A DNA stretch of 64,000 bases from Helianthus annuus (lineage: Eukaryota; Streptophyta; Magnoliopsida; Asterales; Asteraceae), in assembly GCF_002127325.2 (NCBI RefSeq), contig NC_035436.2, positions 17,556,205 to 17,620,204 on the forward strand, read 5' to 3'. Position numbers and translations under genes: made by a program. The stretch's first letter is position 1. Each line of letters opens with the position of its first letter. Below are positions 10,415 through 22,667 of this stretch, piece by piece. The notes beneath the pieces were generated by a model. The model was not told the origin of the DNA, searched no databases, and saw nothing but the letters and a program-made list of their open reading frames with translations.

Positions 10415-10554
10415 TTATCCCCAACTTGAAAGAAATTTCGTCCCGAAATTTAGCATGCGGTTACTGAGGAAAGTAGGTAAGCTGTATTGTTCACTGGTTT
10501 TCCTGGGGTGTCACATCATCCCCCCGTTGATTTGGAATTTCGTCCCGAAATTCC
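10415..10554 (-). promoter_or_regulatory. Duplicated 3' end module of Tekay A (two hairpins, two polypurine-like tracts)
   Basis: In element sense the pol end carries a perfect hairpin GGAATTTCG-TCC-type palindrome (10534-10554), then AACGGGGGGATGA, then TGTGACACCCC, which looks like an LTR start. About 50 bp later there is a second hairpin AAATTTCGGGACGAAATTT (10433-10451), a weaker purine tract ending GGGGATAA, and the real LTR start TGTGATAACTC at 10414. So an LTR-start remnant plus a duplicated polypurine module precedes the present LTR. The GGGGGG tract is the canonical-looking one. Confidence 0.65.
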
Positions 10555-11940
10555 GCAGTAGTAGCTTCAGTCTCAGTAGTGTTGCATTGGTTCCGAATAA
10601 CTGGGGGTACTTTTCTTTCATTTGGTCTTCGCGTTCCCAGGTGTACTCTGGGCCACGTCGGGAGTTCCAACGAACTCGAACAAGAGGGATTCTCTTGCTT
10701 TTGAGGACCTTAACATCCCGGTCCGTGATTTCAACTGGTTCCTCGACGAACTGCAACCGCTCATCGATAGTGAGTTCCTTAAAAGGAACTATGAGGGTCT
10801 CATCTGACAGGCACTTCTCCAGATTCGACACGTGAAATACATTGTGAACTGCACCGAGTTCAGCTGGTAGGTTTAGCTTGTAGGCCACTTTGCCTATTCT
10901 CTCAATGATCTCGAACGGTCCGACATACCGCGGATTTAGTTTGCCCCGTTTGCCAAAACGAACCACACCCTTCCAGGGTGAGACTTTTAGTAAAACCCGG
11001 TCCCCGACCTGAAATTCCAACGGTTTCCTACGCTTATCCGCGTATGCTTTCTGACGGTCGCGTGCTGCCGCCATGCGTTGTCGTATTTGTGCAATCTTTT
11101 CTGTGGCGTCCACTACAATCTCTGGACCCGTGATCTGACTATCCCCCACCTCTGCCCAACAGACAGGTGACCGGCATTTACGTCCGTACAATGCCTCGAA
11201 TGGAGCGGCTTGTATGCTGGTGTGATAACTGTTATTATACGAGAACTCCAGCAAAGGGAGATGCTTTTCCCAGCCGTTGCCGAAATCAATAACACATGCC
11301 CGAAGCATGTCTTCCAGGGTTTGAATAGTGCGCTCAGACTGCCCATCCGTCTGAGGGTGATACGCTGTACTCATGTCTAGGCGAGAGCCAAAAGCTTTGT
11401 GCATCGTTTGCCATAGTTCTGAAGTGAATCGTGCATCCCGATCCGAAATGATGGAGGTGGGCACCCCGTGCCTCGAAACAACTTCTTTAAGATAAACGTC
11501 TGCGAGAGTGGAGAACTTATCCGTTTCCTTAATAGCCAGGAAGTGTGCAGACTTGGTGAGTCGATCCACGATCACCCATATAGTATCATTCCCATGCTGG
11601 GATCTGGGTAGGCCTGTAACAAAATCCATGGAAATTTCTTCCCATTTCCATTGCGGTATCTTGGGTTGCTGAAGTAGGCCCGCTGGTTTCTGATACTCTA
11701 CTTTGACTTTTGCACAAGTCAAACACCTGCCGACGTAAGTAGCGATGTGGGCTTTCATGCTAGGCCACCAGTATGTAGTTTTGATGTCGTGGTACATTTT
11801 ATCCGACCCTGGATGTACCGAGTAGCGGGACTTGTGAGCTTCGTCCATTACCAGCTCGCGTAAACCGCCAAAGAGTGGGACCCAAATACGCCCCGTTACA
11901 TAGTAGGCGCCGTCTTCCTTTTGTTCATTCGTTGCCTTGA
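10511..11940 (-). CDS. pol: Tekay A pol, integrase and chromodomain-like C-terminus
   Basis: The minus-strand frame is open from about 11940 (upstream of the ATG at 11848) to 10511. The HHCC zinc region spans [16 protein letters not shown] to CLTCAKVK. The catalytic core has D in [11 protein letters not shown] in SDRDARF and E in DGQSERT. A GPY/F-type module follows ([14 protein letters not shown]), then a chromodomain-like end ([18 protein letters not shown]). The last residues after YPQLF read through the hairpin/polypurine region and are probably not conserved. It is one frame away from the RT-RNase H ORF because of an indel near 11935. No residue of the catalytic triad is lost. Confidence 0.88.
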
Positions 11941-14900
11941 GCCGCGTAAGGCTTCAGCTTTGACGTTTTCAGACTTTAATGCTTCCATCTGAGCAGTTCG
12001 TATCTGTGCGGGAAGACTGGACTGAATAGTGAGCTGCAAGGCTCGTACGCGTCTAGGTAGAGTGTCTTTCCGACTGAGAGCGTCAGCCACAACATTGGCC
12101 TTGCCTGGATGGTACTTGATAGCGCATTCATAATCATTAAGTAGCTCGACCCATCGTCGTTGATGCATGTTCAATTCCTTCTGCTTGAAGATATGCTCGA
12201 GACTCCTGTGATCGGTATAAATAGTGCACTTGGTACCGTACAGGTAGTGTCGCCATATCTTAAGCGCAAAAACAACAGCTCCCAGCTCTAAATCGTGCGT
12301 CGTGTAGTTTCGTTCGTGAACCTTGAGTTGCCGAGAGGCGTAGGCAATAACTTTATCCCGCTGCATCAATACACAACCAAGCCCCTGTATCGATGCGTCA
12401 CAATATACTACAAAATCGTCTGTGCCCTCTGGCAATGAGAGAATAGGTGCGCTGCAAAGCCTATCCTTTAGGTACTGAAAAGCGGTTTCCTGGGAATCTC
12501 CCCAACGGTAGGTGACACCTTTCTGTGTCAGCATAGTAAGCGGCTGTGCGATCTTCGAAAAGTCTTTGATGAATCGCCTGTAATACCCCGCCAAACCCAA
12601 GAATTGGCGTATTTCCGTTGGTGTACGCGGTGCAGACCAGTTTCGTATCGATTCTACCTTGGATGGATCGACATGAATCCCATCCCTGTTCACCACATGG
12701 CCTAAGAAGTGGACTTCACGAAGCCAGAAGTCGCATTTAGAAAATTTTGCGTACAGTTGCTCCTTTCTAAGAAGTTCCAAGATAAGGCGTAAGTGCTGCT
12801 CATGTTCCTCCTGACTCTTGGAGTAGATCAGAATGTCGTCGATGAAGACGATGACGAACTTGTCAAGATAGGGTTTGCACACCCTGTTCATAAGATCCAT
12901 GAAAACTGCCGGCGCGTTCGTAAGCCCAAATGGCATGACAAGAAACTCGTAATGGCCGTAGCGAGTTCTAAATGCTGTCTTGGAGACGTCCTCATCCCGG
13001 ACTCTCAGCTGATGGTAACCAGACCGTAGATCAATCTTAGAGTAGTAACTCGACCCTTGCAACTGGTCGAATAGGTCGTCAATACGTGGAAGAGGATAAC
13101 GGTTCTTCACTGTAACCTTGTTCAGTTCGCGATAATCTATGCACATCCTGAAAGTGCCATCCTTCTTTTTCACGAATAATACTGGAGCTCCCCAAGGCGA
13201 AGAGCTTGGACGAATAAAGCCCTTATCCAAGAGCTCTTGTAGTTGCTTAGACAGTTCTTCCAGTTCTGTTGGAGCTAAACGATACGGTGCGCGAGCTATA
13301 GGTGCTGCTCCTGGAGCTAGCTCAACTTGAAACTCGACCTGACGATGAGGCGGTAGACCAGGTAAATCTTCAGGAAACACTTGAGGAAAATCACGTACAA
13401 CTAGAATATCCTCTATCCTTTTCTCTTTCGAAGCTGCATCTGTAACTAGTGCCAAGATAGCCGTATGACCCTTTCGTAAACATTTCTGAGCCTTCAGGAA
13501 AGAGATGATGCCAACCACTGCACCACTCTTGTCGCCTTGAACTTCGAGAGGTTCCTTACCCGAACGAGGAATACGAATGATCTTCTCCTTACATAGAATC
13601 TCTGCCTGCTGCTTAGATAACCAATCCATGCCGATGACGATGTCGAAACTACCCAGAACTATAGGAATAAGGTCGATGGAGAAAGTCTGACCAGCTAAGA
13701 CAATGCTACAACCCTTAACTATCTGTGTGGCCTCTACACTTTTACCGTTTGCTAACTCTACAACATGTTTGGTGTTTAGGGGTGTGGGTGCACGTTTTAA
13801 CAATTTACTCATTTTCAAAGACATATAACTCGTATCCGCACCCGAATCAAACAAAACAGTAACATAAATATCGTCGAGAAGAAACTTACCCATAACGACA
13901 TTGGGATCATTCCTGGCATCACCCTGCCCCAACACAAATGCACGACCCCTTGCTTCGTTACCGTTGTTGTTCCCACCATTGTTGTTGTTGCCATTTCCTT
14001 GATTGTTGTTATTGTTATTGTTGCGGTTCTGGTTTAACTGGGGACAATCACGCTTGAAATGACCTTCAGCCCCGCACTGAAAACATCCCCTGTTGCCCCG
14101 CTGTTGCTGTTGCTGCTGATGCTGATACTGGTTCTGTGGAGCTGGTGGTGGATGTTGCTGATTCTGATTTGCAGGTCGCGAACTCCTGCAGTCTTTAGCT
14201 TCATGCCCTAACTTGAGACATCTCTGACAACGCTCCTTACGACACCGCCCGCTGTGGTGTCTGTTGCACTTATTACGCAGTGGGTGAATTCCCCGATATC
14301 CACCCTGCCCCTGACTGCCAGATGATTGCTGACTCGGATTCTGGTAGTCATTTGTCTTGCGCTGCTGAGACTGAACAGAAACGGATCCCTTGCTGGAATC
14401 CCCATCCCATTTTCTTTTGTTGTCACTGGGAGTAGCAGAAGTAGTGACAGCAGTAGTGGTAGCCTTGATACGTTTTGGCAGCTTATTCTGATCCACTGCC
14501 TGATCTGTAATACGATGAGCAAGGCGCTGAATAGCCTGGATATTATCAAGATTAGCCGATGTCACATGACTCTGGATCTCTGGCGCTAACCCCTTGAGAT
14601 ACAACTCAATGCGCTTAACTGGAGGGTCCACCATAGTTGGGCATAGCACGGCCAGCTCATTCGACCGTTTAGTATAAGCTTCGATCTCTGACCCAACCAT
14701 TTTCAAGTGATACAGTTCATCTTCCAGCTTGTGAATGTCTTCACGAGTGCAGTATTCCCTTTTGATCAATTCCTTGAAATCATTCCAAGGGGTGGCGTTA
14801 GCAGCTGCCAACCCTAGGATCTGCACTTGTGCGTTCCACCAAGTTAACGCGATCCCTTCCAAAGTACCAGTGGCGTACTTAACCCTGCAAGCCTCAGGGC

Positions 14901-15216
14901 ATTCACACATTTCGAACACAGATTCTAGCTTCTCGAACCAATGGAGGAGTCCCACTGCCCCCTCGGTGCCACTGAATGAGCTTGGACGACAGTCCATGAA
15001 GTTCTTGAAAGTGCAGACGGGCTGTTGAGCGTGTTGACCTATTGTGTACGAATAGGACAAGGTTAAACACAAGAATTAATGTAGGATCTAAAGATCCTAG
15101 TGTGAGTCTAAACTGCAGGGTATTCTACCTGCTTGAGCAGCTGCAAGTGCCGCAGCAACTTGTTCATTAACGAAAGCCGTCAACTGGGCTTGTGTCATGT
15201 TAATTCGTCCGGCCAT
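11896..15216 (-). CDS. gag-pol: Tekay A gag-protease-RT-RNase H, with a 90-nt gag intron
   Basis: The true start is ATG 15216 ([12 protein letters not shown]). Exon 1 is 15216-15129, an intron is inferred at 15128-15039, and the frame continues from 15038, joining in phase 1 so that the gag core [18 protein letters not shown] follows. Domains in order: gag core with TWWNAQVQ, two CCHC knuckles ([14 protein letters not shown] and [14 protein letters not shown]) around Q- and N-rich linkers, protease [13 protein letters not shown] with FIDDILIY, RNase H with [11 protein letters not shown] and [10 protein letters not shown], ending after [10 protein letters not shown]. The frame is lost near 11935, so integrase is in another frame. 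Confidence 0.88.
15039..15128 (-). other. Predicted spliceosomal intron in Tekay A gag (90 nt)
   Basis: Minus strand: donor GCAG|GTAGAAT, acceptor ACACAATAG|GTC. Without splicing the frame from ATG 15216 stops at TAG shortly after the donor. With splicing it joins gag in frame. Tekay B has an intron of 89 nt at the same place and phase. Confidence 0.75.
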
Positions 15217-15522
15217 TGATCTTCACATCAAAGGCAACATAAGTGAGAAAAGTTCGTGAATAGTGCGATAACAGAAGAGTGTAAGCACATAGGTGTTCTC
15301 AAGCAATAACAAGTAGTGAGCAAAGTAATGTAAGCATACTACGAGCAAAGTTCTATGCAATTCTAGCATGTAGGCAATAAACATAAACCTTATTACCTAG
15401 GATGTTGAGTCTTGCACGTGGAGCGAAGCGTCGTTGTGGATCGTTGAGAGCACTGTTCTGGTTATAGTCTGGTTTTAATAAAAACGTTTTCCCATATTAA
15501 AACCAAGTTCTCTATAACCAAT

Positions 15523-15535
15523 GGCTCTGATACCA
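15523..15535 (-). promoter_or_regulatory. Primer binding site of Tekay A
   Basis: Minus strand TGGTATCAGAGCC, three bases inside the LTR end at 15539. This is the usual plant primer site complementary to the 3' end of initiator tRNA-Met. Confidence 0.92.
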
Positions 15536-15538
15536 ATC

Positions 15539-18081
15539 TGTCACATCCCCAAAATCCACACGCGGAGTATCACCGCTTGGGAGCGTGACTGACCAGGATC
15601 AAGCCACCAATCATATCGAACACATCATTTAATAATAAAAGTAGATAATGTAATTCATTACGACATGATCGATGTTCAAAACCAAACGTTGTTTAAGTAG
15701 CGGAAGCATGTAAGTAAACCCAACATAAATAATAATGTATGAAAAGTCATAAGTGTTTAATTAAGCATTCATGATCCATGCTCCACAACGACCTGCTCCT
15801 CCCTGTGCAAGCTCCATGTATCTAACGACCTGCAAGGCATGTAACAGAGGATCAACAACTAGTTGAGCGAGTTCACAGTTTATAGTTCAGTATTTGTAAT
15901 AGTATAGTAAGCAATGTATTCGTTCATTAAGTCATGTATCGTAATAGTTCGTATCGCGGCCCTTCAGGCATGTATGCGAAGATTAGGGAAAGTTCTCAAG
16001 TATTCTAGACTAGGTATATTTGTATCGCGGCCACCCGGCACCTGTGCGAAGTTTAGCGTATAGTTCGCAGCCTTCCTAGGCATGTGTGCGAATATCAGTC
16101 ATAATATCGCGGCCAACCCTGGCGTGTATGCGAAGATCAGTTCAATTAGTATCACTAGTCTAGCAGTATCTTAACCAATCACCTTCCTCTCCCGAGGATC
16201 ATATCACTACGTTCCATTATAGATAGGTACCAGTAAATAATCAAATCCCATTCCCACCCTGGGAACCCCATGCCTTGGCTGTGTGAACTCACCTTGGTTT
16301 GCTCGGTATGCTAGGTTATGCACTCACAAGTAATCAATCAAAGCCTAGAGTATGCATGTGTTCACAGTCAGTTCATGTTTGTAAGGTTTCGCAAGTAAAG
16401 TTCATCATATAGCGTGTGCAACAGTTAACATCAGACATTTCAACCAGTTTATCATCTTCATACAATTCATGCTTGATAGGAAGAACAGGCAGTTAACATG
16501 CTCGCTAAGATAACACACTTAACAGGATTCGCCTACTAGCAATGCTACATGACCAGTTGAATTAACATCTTTACAGTCGTAACGGAGTTAACGTGTTTAA
16601 CTGGATTACACTCTAACATAGTTCAGTAACTAATAGAGTTAATAAGGTTACTAATTTAACCAATAATTAGATCATGTGCATAACAAACAATCGGACTATT
16701 TCATTATACCATCAAGCATTCAGGCAAAACTTCCTAGCTAACACTCGGACAATCAACCATGCAATAAAGTTCGGACCTCTACACACCCCCTTTAAAGGTC
16801 GGACCCCATCCAATCCTTAAGGAATTCGGACACAACAACATACAAAAGTCGGACAGGAGGATAGAGGTTTGAAACTCGGACCAATGGGGACATGGGTCAA
16901 AAGTCGGACCAATTGAGACAGGGGGGGGGGGTGAAACATCGGACAGGGGGGTTTCCCTTCAAAAGTCGGACTAGAGAGTCCCCACTTCATAAAGTCGGAC
17001 TAGGTGGGGGGTTTCCCCACAAAGAAACTCGGACCTCCCTTGCATCCTTACCAAAAGTTCGGACAACATACAAAGAACTCGGACCTCCCTTTCACCTTAC
17101 ATAAAGTTCGGACTTCAATAAACAACTACAAAGTCGGACATGTGTTTGGGTTGAAACTCGGACTATCAATGTAGGTTATAAAATTCGGACCCTCTATTAC
17201 CATTAAAAAGGCCGGACCTCTTGAATTTATAAGAAAAACTCATACAAAATCTTGTTATACATAAACATCGGACCATGTAACTTATTTGTGAAAGTCGGAC
17301 CATTAAGCATAAGTTACAACCTCGGACCATTTCATGGTTATGCAAAAACTCAGACAACTAATCAAACATACGAGTATTTCAAGTTCACAGTTTCGTTTCT
17401 TCTACAACAGTTACGTTTCAACGCTCATTCCAAACCCTAGTTCATGATTTACACAATGCAAGATCAAAATCAATCAACCGATACTTAACAATCAACAATC
17501 ATCGCAAGAACAATCCATCAAGCATGTAACTAATCATCATCATCATCACAATATTTCTGAATCAAATCAAAATCACAGAATATTATATGAAAACTAGGGT
17601 TTACACATACTACAAGAATCAAGAATAGATGACAATCAAACAATCAATAAACAATGATTAAGCAATTACCTTGATTGATTCTAAATGGATTGAAGGATCA
17701 AACTTGATGCAAAAGACTTGTGAAACCAAGAATGATGGGAAGATGGTTGTAGAGAGGATTAGAGGAGGTGAAAGTACGTGTTTTGGTTCTTTGTGAATGA
17801 TTAGTGAATGATTAGGGAAGGGGATTAGGGTTATGAGTCGTTAAGGTTTCACTATTAACCCTAAACACCCTTAAGTATTATTTATTACAGTTTCAACACC
17901 ACATTCCATTATTTGTCAAATCTTTCACAAGTAGCACATAACCATGCACAACCACAAAACACTTTATTGTATCAAAACGTATACAGTTTCATAGCAAACC
18001 AATTGTGCAAGTAAACAACTAAACAATAACTGAACGTGCAATAAATGCGAAATAGGAATCTTGGAAATTCGAGTTGTCACA
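15539..18081 (-). repeat. 5' LTR of Tekay A (2543 bp)
   Basis: Pairs with 7868-10414 and holds the same two internal repeat zones. Ends on the plus strand at GAGTTGTCACA, after which Tat 2 gag resumes at 18082. Confidence 0.93.
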
Positions 18082-18776
18082 GACAGCCTCCCTCCGGGGG
18101 GAATAGACAGCTACGAAGATTTAAGTGAGAAGTTCCTTAGGAACTTTGGTCAACAGAGGAAAGTGGTCAAGAACCCAAATGAGATCCTCCACATCAGACA
18201 AAGGGACAATGAACGAATAGACCAGTATATGGAGCGGTTCGTCAAGGAAAGCATGAATATCAAAGACGTCCCGGAGGTCATGAAGATCAGTAGCTTCATA
18301 AACGGGTTGAAGCATGCACAGCTGTGTGAGAAACTGGGGGAGGAGTTTCCTCACTCATTTGACAACCTCATGGACAGGGTCAGGGCCTTTGTCAGAGGGA
18401 AAGATACAGTCAGCAAAGCTAAGGAGACGGATGTCACACCTCGAAGGGTCGCCCCAGCTACAAGGCTCCCTGATAAAGGTACACCTTACTCCCGAAAACC
18501 TGCTTTTGATAGGATGTTGCATGACAGAACGAGGCCCTCATACTCCCCGTATAGACCCCGAGGGAGGGGTCCCCCTCCTTACTCCGATAGCTTCACCCCC
18601 TCACCAAGACCCCAAGTGAGATACTGGCCACCGAGAGGGTAAAGAACTCCTTCCCAAGGCCACCACCCATAAAACCTGGGCCGAAGGCACAACCAAACGA
18701 GTATTGTGATTTTCATAAAGGTTTCGGGCACAAAACCGATGACTGTATGTATCTGAAAAGAGAGATAGAGGCCGCG
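18082..18776 (+). pseudogene. gag: Tat 2 gag, 3' part
   Basis: Resumes with DSLPPGGIDSYEDL, directly continuing the gag motif broken at 7867, then FLRNFGQQRK and a proline- and arginine-rich linker. The frame ends at TAA 18640-18642; the expected continuation (EILATERVKNSFP) lies in another frame, so an indel near 18615 is inferred. A zinc-knuckle-like CDFHKGFGHKTDDC is encoded around 18708-18750. Confidence 0.85.
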
Positions 18777-21700
18777 GTAAAAACAGGGAGGTTGGCCCAC
18801 TTAGTCAAGGAAATCAAGGAGGGGGGAGGGGACCGCAAGGGAAGAGATGTAAGGGAGCCTGGGAGGGCAGATGTTGATATGATTAGAAGGAGGGATGAAT
18901 TCGATACCACCCGGAGTGTAAAAGCCAGGACCCTGGGCTCCCCGAACTGCATGAAAGCTCCCATCCTTATGCCATACCTAGAAGAAAGTGAAGTGCAACG
19001 ACTTCCCCTAAACATCTCAGCCATAATAGCTGGCCATAAGGTGTCTCGAATACATGTAGACGGAGGGTCAGGTGTCGAGGTAATATACGAGCATTGTTTC
19101 CTTAGATTCGACAGAGATGTAAGAGACCGGTTGGAAGAAGATTCCATCCCCTTGGTGGGATTCAACAACAGTATATCACACCCTTTGGGAAAGATTAGGC
19201 TCCCATTCACAGTTGGGGTAGGGGATCGGGTCCGAACGATAAATCTGACCTTCACAGTGGTCCGGGCACCCTCGAAGTACAACGCGATCTTAGGAAGACC
19301 AGGAATTGGAGACTTGCAGGCGCAGGCATCCACCCCACACGGAGCTTTAGTATTTCAGACACCGAAGGGTCTAGCATGGGTTAAATCTGCTTATGAAGTA
19401 ATCTCTTTCGTATCCCAAGAGGAAGCACCCGAGAAACCCCAGAAAAAGGGAGTAGAAGAATGGGTCCTTTGTGACAGGTTCCCAGAACAAACAGTCAAAG
19501 TGGGGAGCCACTTAAGTGACAAATGCAAGAGTGCCCTGAAGGAGTTGCTTCTCCACAACATAGATGTGTTTGCGTTTCAACATGGAGACATGACAGGAGT
19601 CCCCAGGAGTCTAACTGAACACCGGCTCAACACTTACACGTGGGCAAAGCCGGTAAAGCAGAAAAAGCGGAGCATGGGACCTAACAAAAGAAGGGCTGCT
19701 TGTGAAGAAACCAGAAAACTGCTCAGGGCAGGGATAGTCAGAGAGGTGAAATATCCATCCTGGATCGCCAATCCGGTCATGGTTCAAAAGAAAGACGGGG
19801 GGTGGAGGATGTGCATCGATTTTCAAGATCTGAACAAGGCATGTCCTAAGGACTGTTATCCCCTCCCGGAGATAGACGTTCAGGTAGACTCTTTGTCTCA
19901 GTACCCCCTGAAGTGCTTCTTGGATGCCTACAAGGGGTACCGCCAAATCCAGATGTCAATAGAAGACGAGGAAAAAACCGCCTTCATCACAGACGAAGGG
20001 ACATTCTGCTATACCAAGATGCCCTTCAATCTTAAAAATGCTGGGGCCACATATCAAAGGTTCATGAACACTTTGTTCAGGGAACAACGGGGAAAGAACC
20101 TAGAAGTGTACGTCGATGACATTGTAGATGATAGATGATATAGCCGAGACTCTCAACACTATGCAAGATGTGAACACGAAGCTAAACCCCAGGAAGTGCT
20201 GTTTCGGAGTAGAGGAAGGGAGTTTCCTGGGAGTAGTGGTCACCAAAGGAGGAATCAAAGCAAAACCGGAAAAAACCCAGGCTGTAGCCGAAATGCGATC
20301 TCCCAGGTCTCTGAAGGATATTCAGCAGCTAAACGGGAGGCTAATAGCGTTAAACCGTTTTTTGTCAAAGGTAGCCGACAAGACCCTTCCCTTCATGAAA
20401 GTATTGAAGACTGCCTCCAGACAAACAAGTTTAATTGGACCGCAGAGGCTGAGACTGCCTTCCAAGAAATGAAAGCTTACATCTGCAAGCTCCCAACGCT
20501 GGCCACCCCAGTACCCGGGGAACCGTTGCTCCTGTATCTGTCCGCCTCGAAAATGACCATAAGTGCGGTCATGATGGTAGAACGGGAAGGGAAACAGATC
20601 CCCATATATTTCATCAGCAGAACGCTTAAAGGTCCCGAGGAACGCTACATGCCTCTGGAGAAACTGGCATTAGCTCTTGTCTTCGCGTCCCGAAGACTCA
20701 GGAGGTATTTCCAAGGGCACAAGATTACCCTGATGACCGATCAACCCCTTCAAAAGGTACTCAGGAGGCCAGAGCTGTCGGGACGGCTGGCTAAATGGGC
20801 TGTGGAGCTGGGGGAACACTCTCTGGAGTTTAAGCCCAAGACGGCCATGAAGGGGCAGATACTGGCTGATTTCTTAGCGGAGGTCCCTGAGGACGAAGAG
20901 AAGGAACTGTTAAAGTGGGAAGCCATAGAAAAAGAAGAAAGAGAGAAGGAAGACGAGGCGGTGTGGAAGTTACTCACCGACGGGACATCTAGTGAAGAAG
21001 GGAGTGGAGCAGGAATCACACTGATGAGCCCCGAGGGGATTGAGCTGACATACGCCATAAGGTTGGACTTTGAGAACACCAACAATACTGCAGAGTATGA
21101 GGCCCTCCAAGCAGGAATGAGGCTGGCACCAAAAATGAAAGCAAGACACGTGGAGGCTAGCACTGATTCACAACTGGTAGTGAAACAATACCAAGGAGAA
21201 TATGAAGCCAAAGACAACACCATGGCTCAATACGTGGCAAAAGTAAAAGAAATGGCTAAGGCATTTAGAACTTTCAAACTGGAGTACATCTCCCGAGGAA
21301 GAAACAGAAAATCTGATGCCCTCAGTAAGCTGGCCTCGGTGGCATTCGACCACCTCGCGAAAGAAGTCAAGGTGGAGGTCCTGACATCTCCTTCCCTTAA
21401 CACAAAGGAGGTAGCCGCAGTTGAGGGTGCTCAGGAGACGTGGATGACACCAATTATCAAGTTCCTCAGGGATGGAATTCTACCTGAAGGGGAATGGGCG
21501 GCCAGTAAGATAAGGGTCAAAGCCCTGCAATATGAACTGATCGATGGGGAGCTATACTGAAGGTCATATCTGGGTCCATCCCTAAAGTGTGTCGACATGG
21601 AAGAAGCTGAATATGTGGTTAGGGAAATGCACGAGGGGATTTACGGAATGCATTCGGGACCAAGGACGATAGTGACAAAGGCAATGAATGCAGGGTTTTA

Positions 21701-22667
21701 CTGGCCACGAATGTACGAAACAACATCTGAGGAAATCAAGAAATGTGATAACTGCCAAGTGCATGCACCAATGACCCACCGACACAAACACCCCATGATA
21801 CCGGTATCAACATCCTGGCCGTTCCAAAAATGGGCTATCGACATAATTGGGCCTTTCCCGGAGGGCCGGGGGGGTCAAATATGTGGTGGTGGCTATTGAT
21901 TATTTCACCAAATGGATCGAAGCGAAGCCCCTGGCAAAAATTACTGGGGAACAGATGAGGAGGTTCGTGCTGGATAACATCATCTGCAGGTATGGGGTCC
22001 CCAAGGAGCTGGTGAGTGATAACGGGGTCCAGTTTGCCGGAAGGCCTTTCAAACCATGGTGCGAGCAGATGCAGATTCAACAGGTGTTTACATCCGTCAC
22101 CATGCCCAGAGCAATGGGTTGGTGGAGAGAGCTAACCAAAACGTCATCAAGGGAATAAAAGGAAGACTCGGAAGAAAACAAAAGGGCTGGTTGGAAGAAC
22201 TCCCATTCGTGCTATGGGCATACAGGACTACTCCTAAAAGTTGCAATGGGGAGACTCCGTTCAGCCTTACTTACCGGACAGAAGCCATCATCCCCGCCGA
22301 GATAGGATCCCCGACTGCCCGAATGAAGCTTCGGGAGGAGGAAAACGAGCAGGACCTCAGGATGAACTTGAACCTGTTGGAAGAAAGAAGGGAGATAGCA
22401 GCAGTCAGGGAAGCCAGGTACAAGAAACTACTGGAGATTTATTACAACACCAGGATGAAGAAACTCAACCTCGTCCCGGGGGACCTAGTCCTTAGAGCCA
22501 ATGAAGCCAGCCTGCAAGAAAGCACCGGAAAACTAGGCCCCAACTGGGAGGGACCCCACCGAGTCACATGGGTAAACGGCAAAGGAACTTGCAAGTTGGA
22601 AACACTTGAAGGCAAGGAGGTCCCCAGGACCTGGAATCTCATGCAGCTTAGGAAGTATTACGTGTAA
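18747..22667 (+). pseudogene. pol: Tat 2 pol: protease, RT, RNase H, second RNase H, integrase
   Basis: Protease region VDGGSGVEVIYEHC (about 19060), RT with YVDDI (about 20110), first RNase H (LYLSASKMTISAVM, LMTDQPLQ), second RNase H (LLTDGTSSEEGSGAG, STDSQLVVKQ, SDALSKLAS), integrase (WAIDIIGPFP, SDNGVQFAG, NGLVERANQ) and C-terminal tail to 22667. Damage: frame change near 20130 directly after YVDD with residues missing, another near 20440, a TGA at 21558-21560 where an arginine CGA is expected, an extra G in a G run near 21870, and a frame change near 22090. The copy cannot make a full polyprotein. The dual RNase H places it in the Tat lineage. Confidence 0.92.

Larger units (their letters stand above)
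7868..18081 (-). mobile_element. Tekay-lineage Ty3/gypsy retrotransposon (Tekay A), nested in Tat 2 gag
   Basis: A complete element in minus orientation. LTRs of 2547 bp (7868-10414) and 2543 bp (15539-18081) differ at about 14 bases plus a poly-G length change, roughly 0.5% by eye. The flanks gacaa (7863-7867) and gacag (18082-18086) are a 5-bp duplication with one mismatch. Interior in element sense: primer site TGGTATCAGAGCC, gag with a small intron, protease, RT, RNase H, integrase and a C-terminal chromodomain-like segment. Long LTRs, an initiator-Met-type primer site and this C-terminus fit Tekay/Del chromoviruses. One frameshift near 11935 splits pol. Confidence 0.93.

Noticed and set aside
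10455..10835. 126-residue plus-strand frame at the Tekay A 3' end
   Set aside because: It is the antisense of the integrase C-terminus and the hairpin module.
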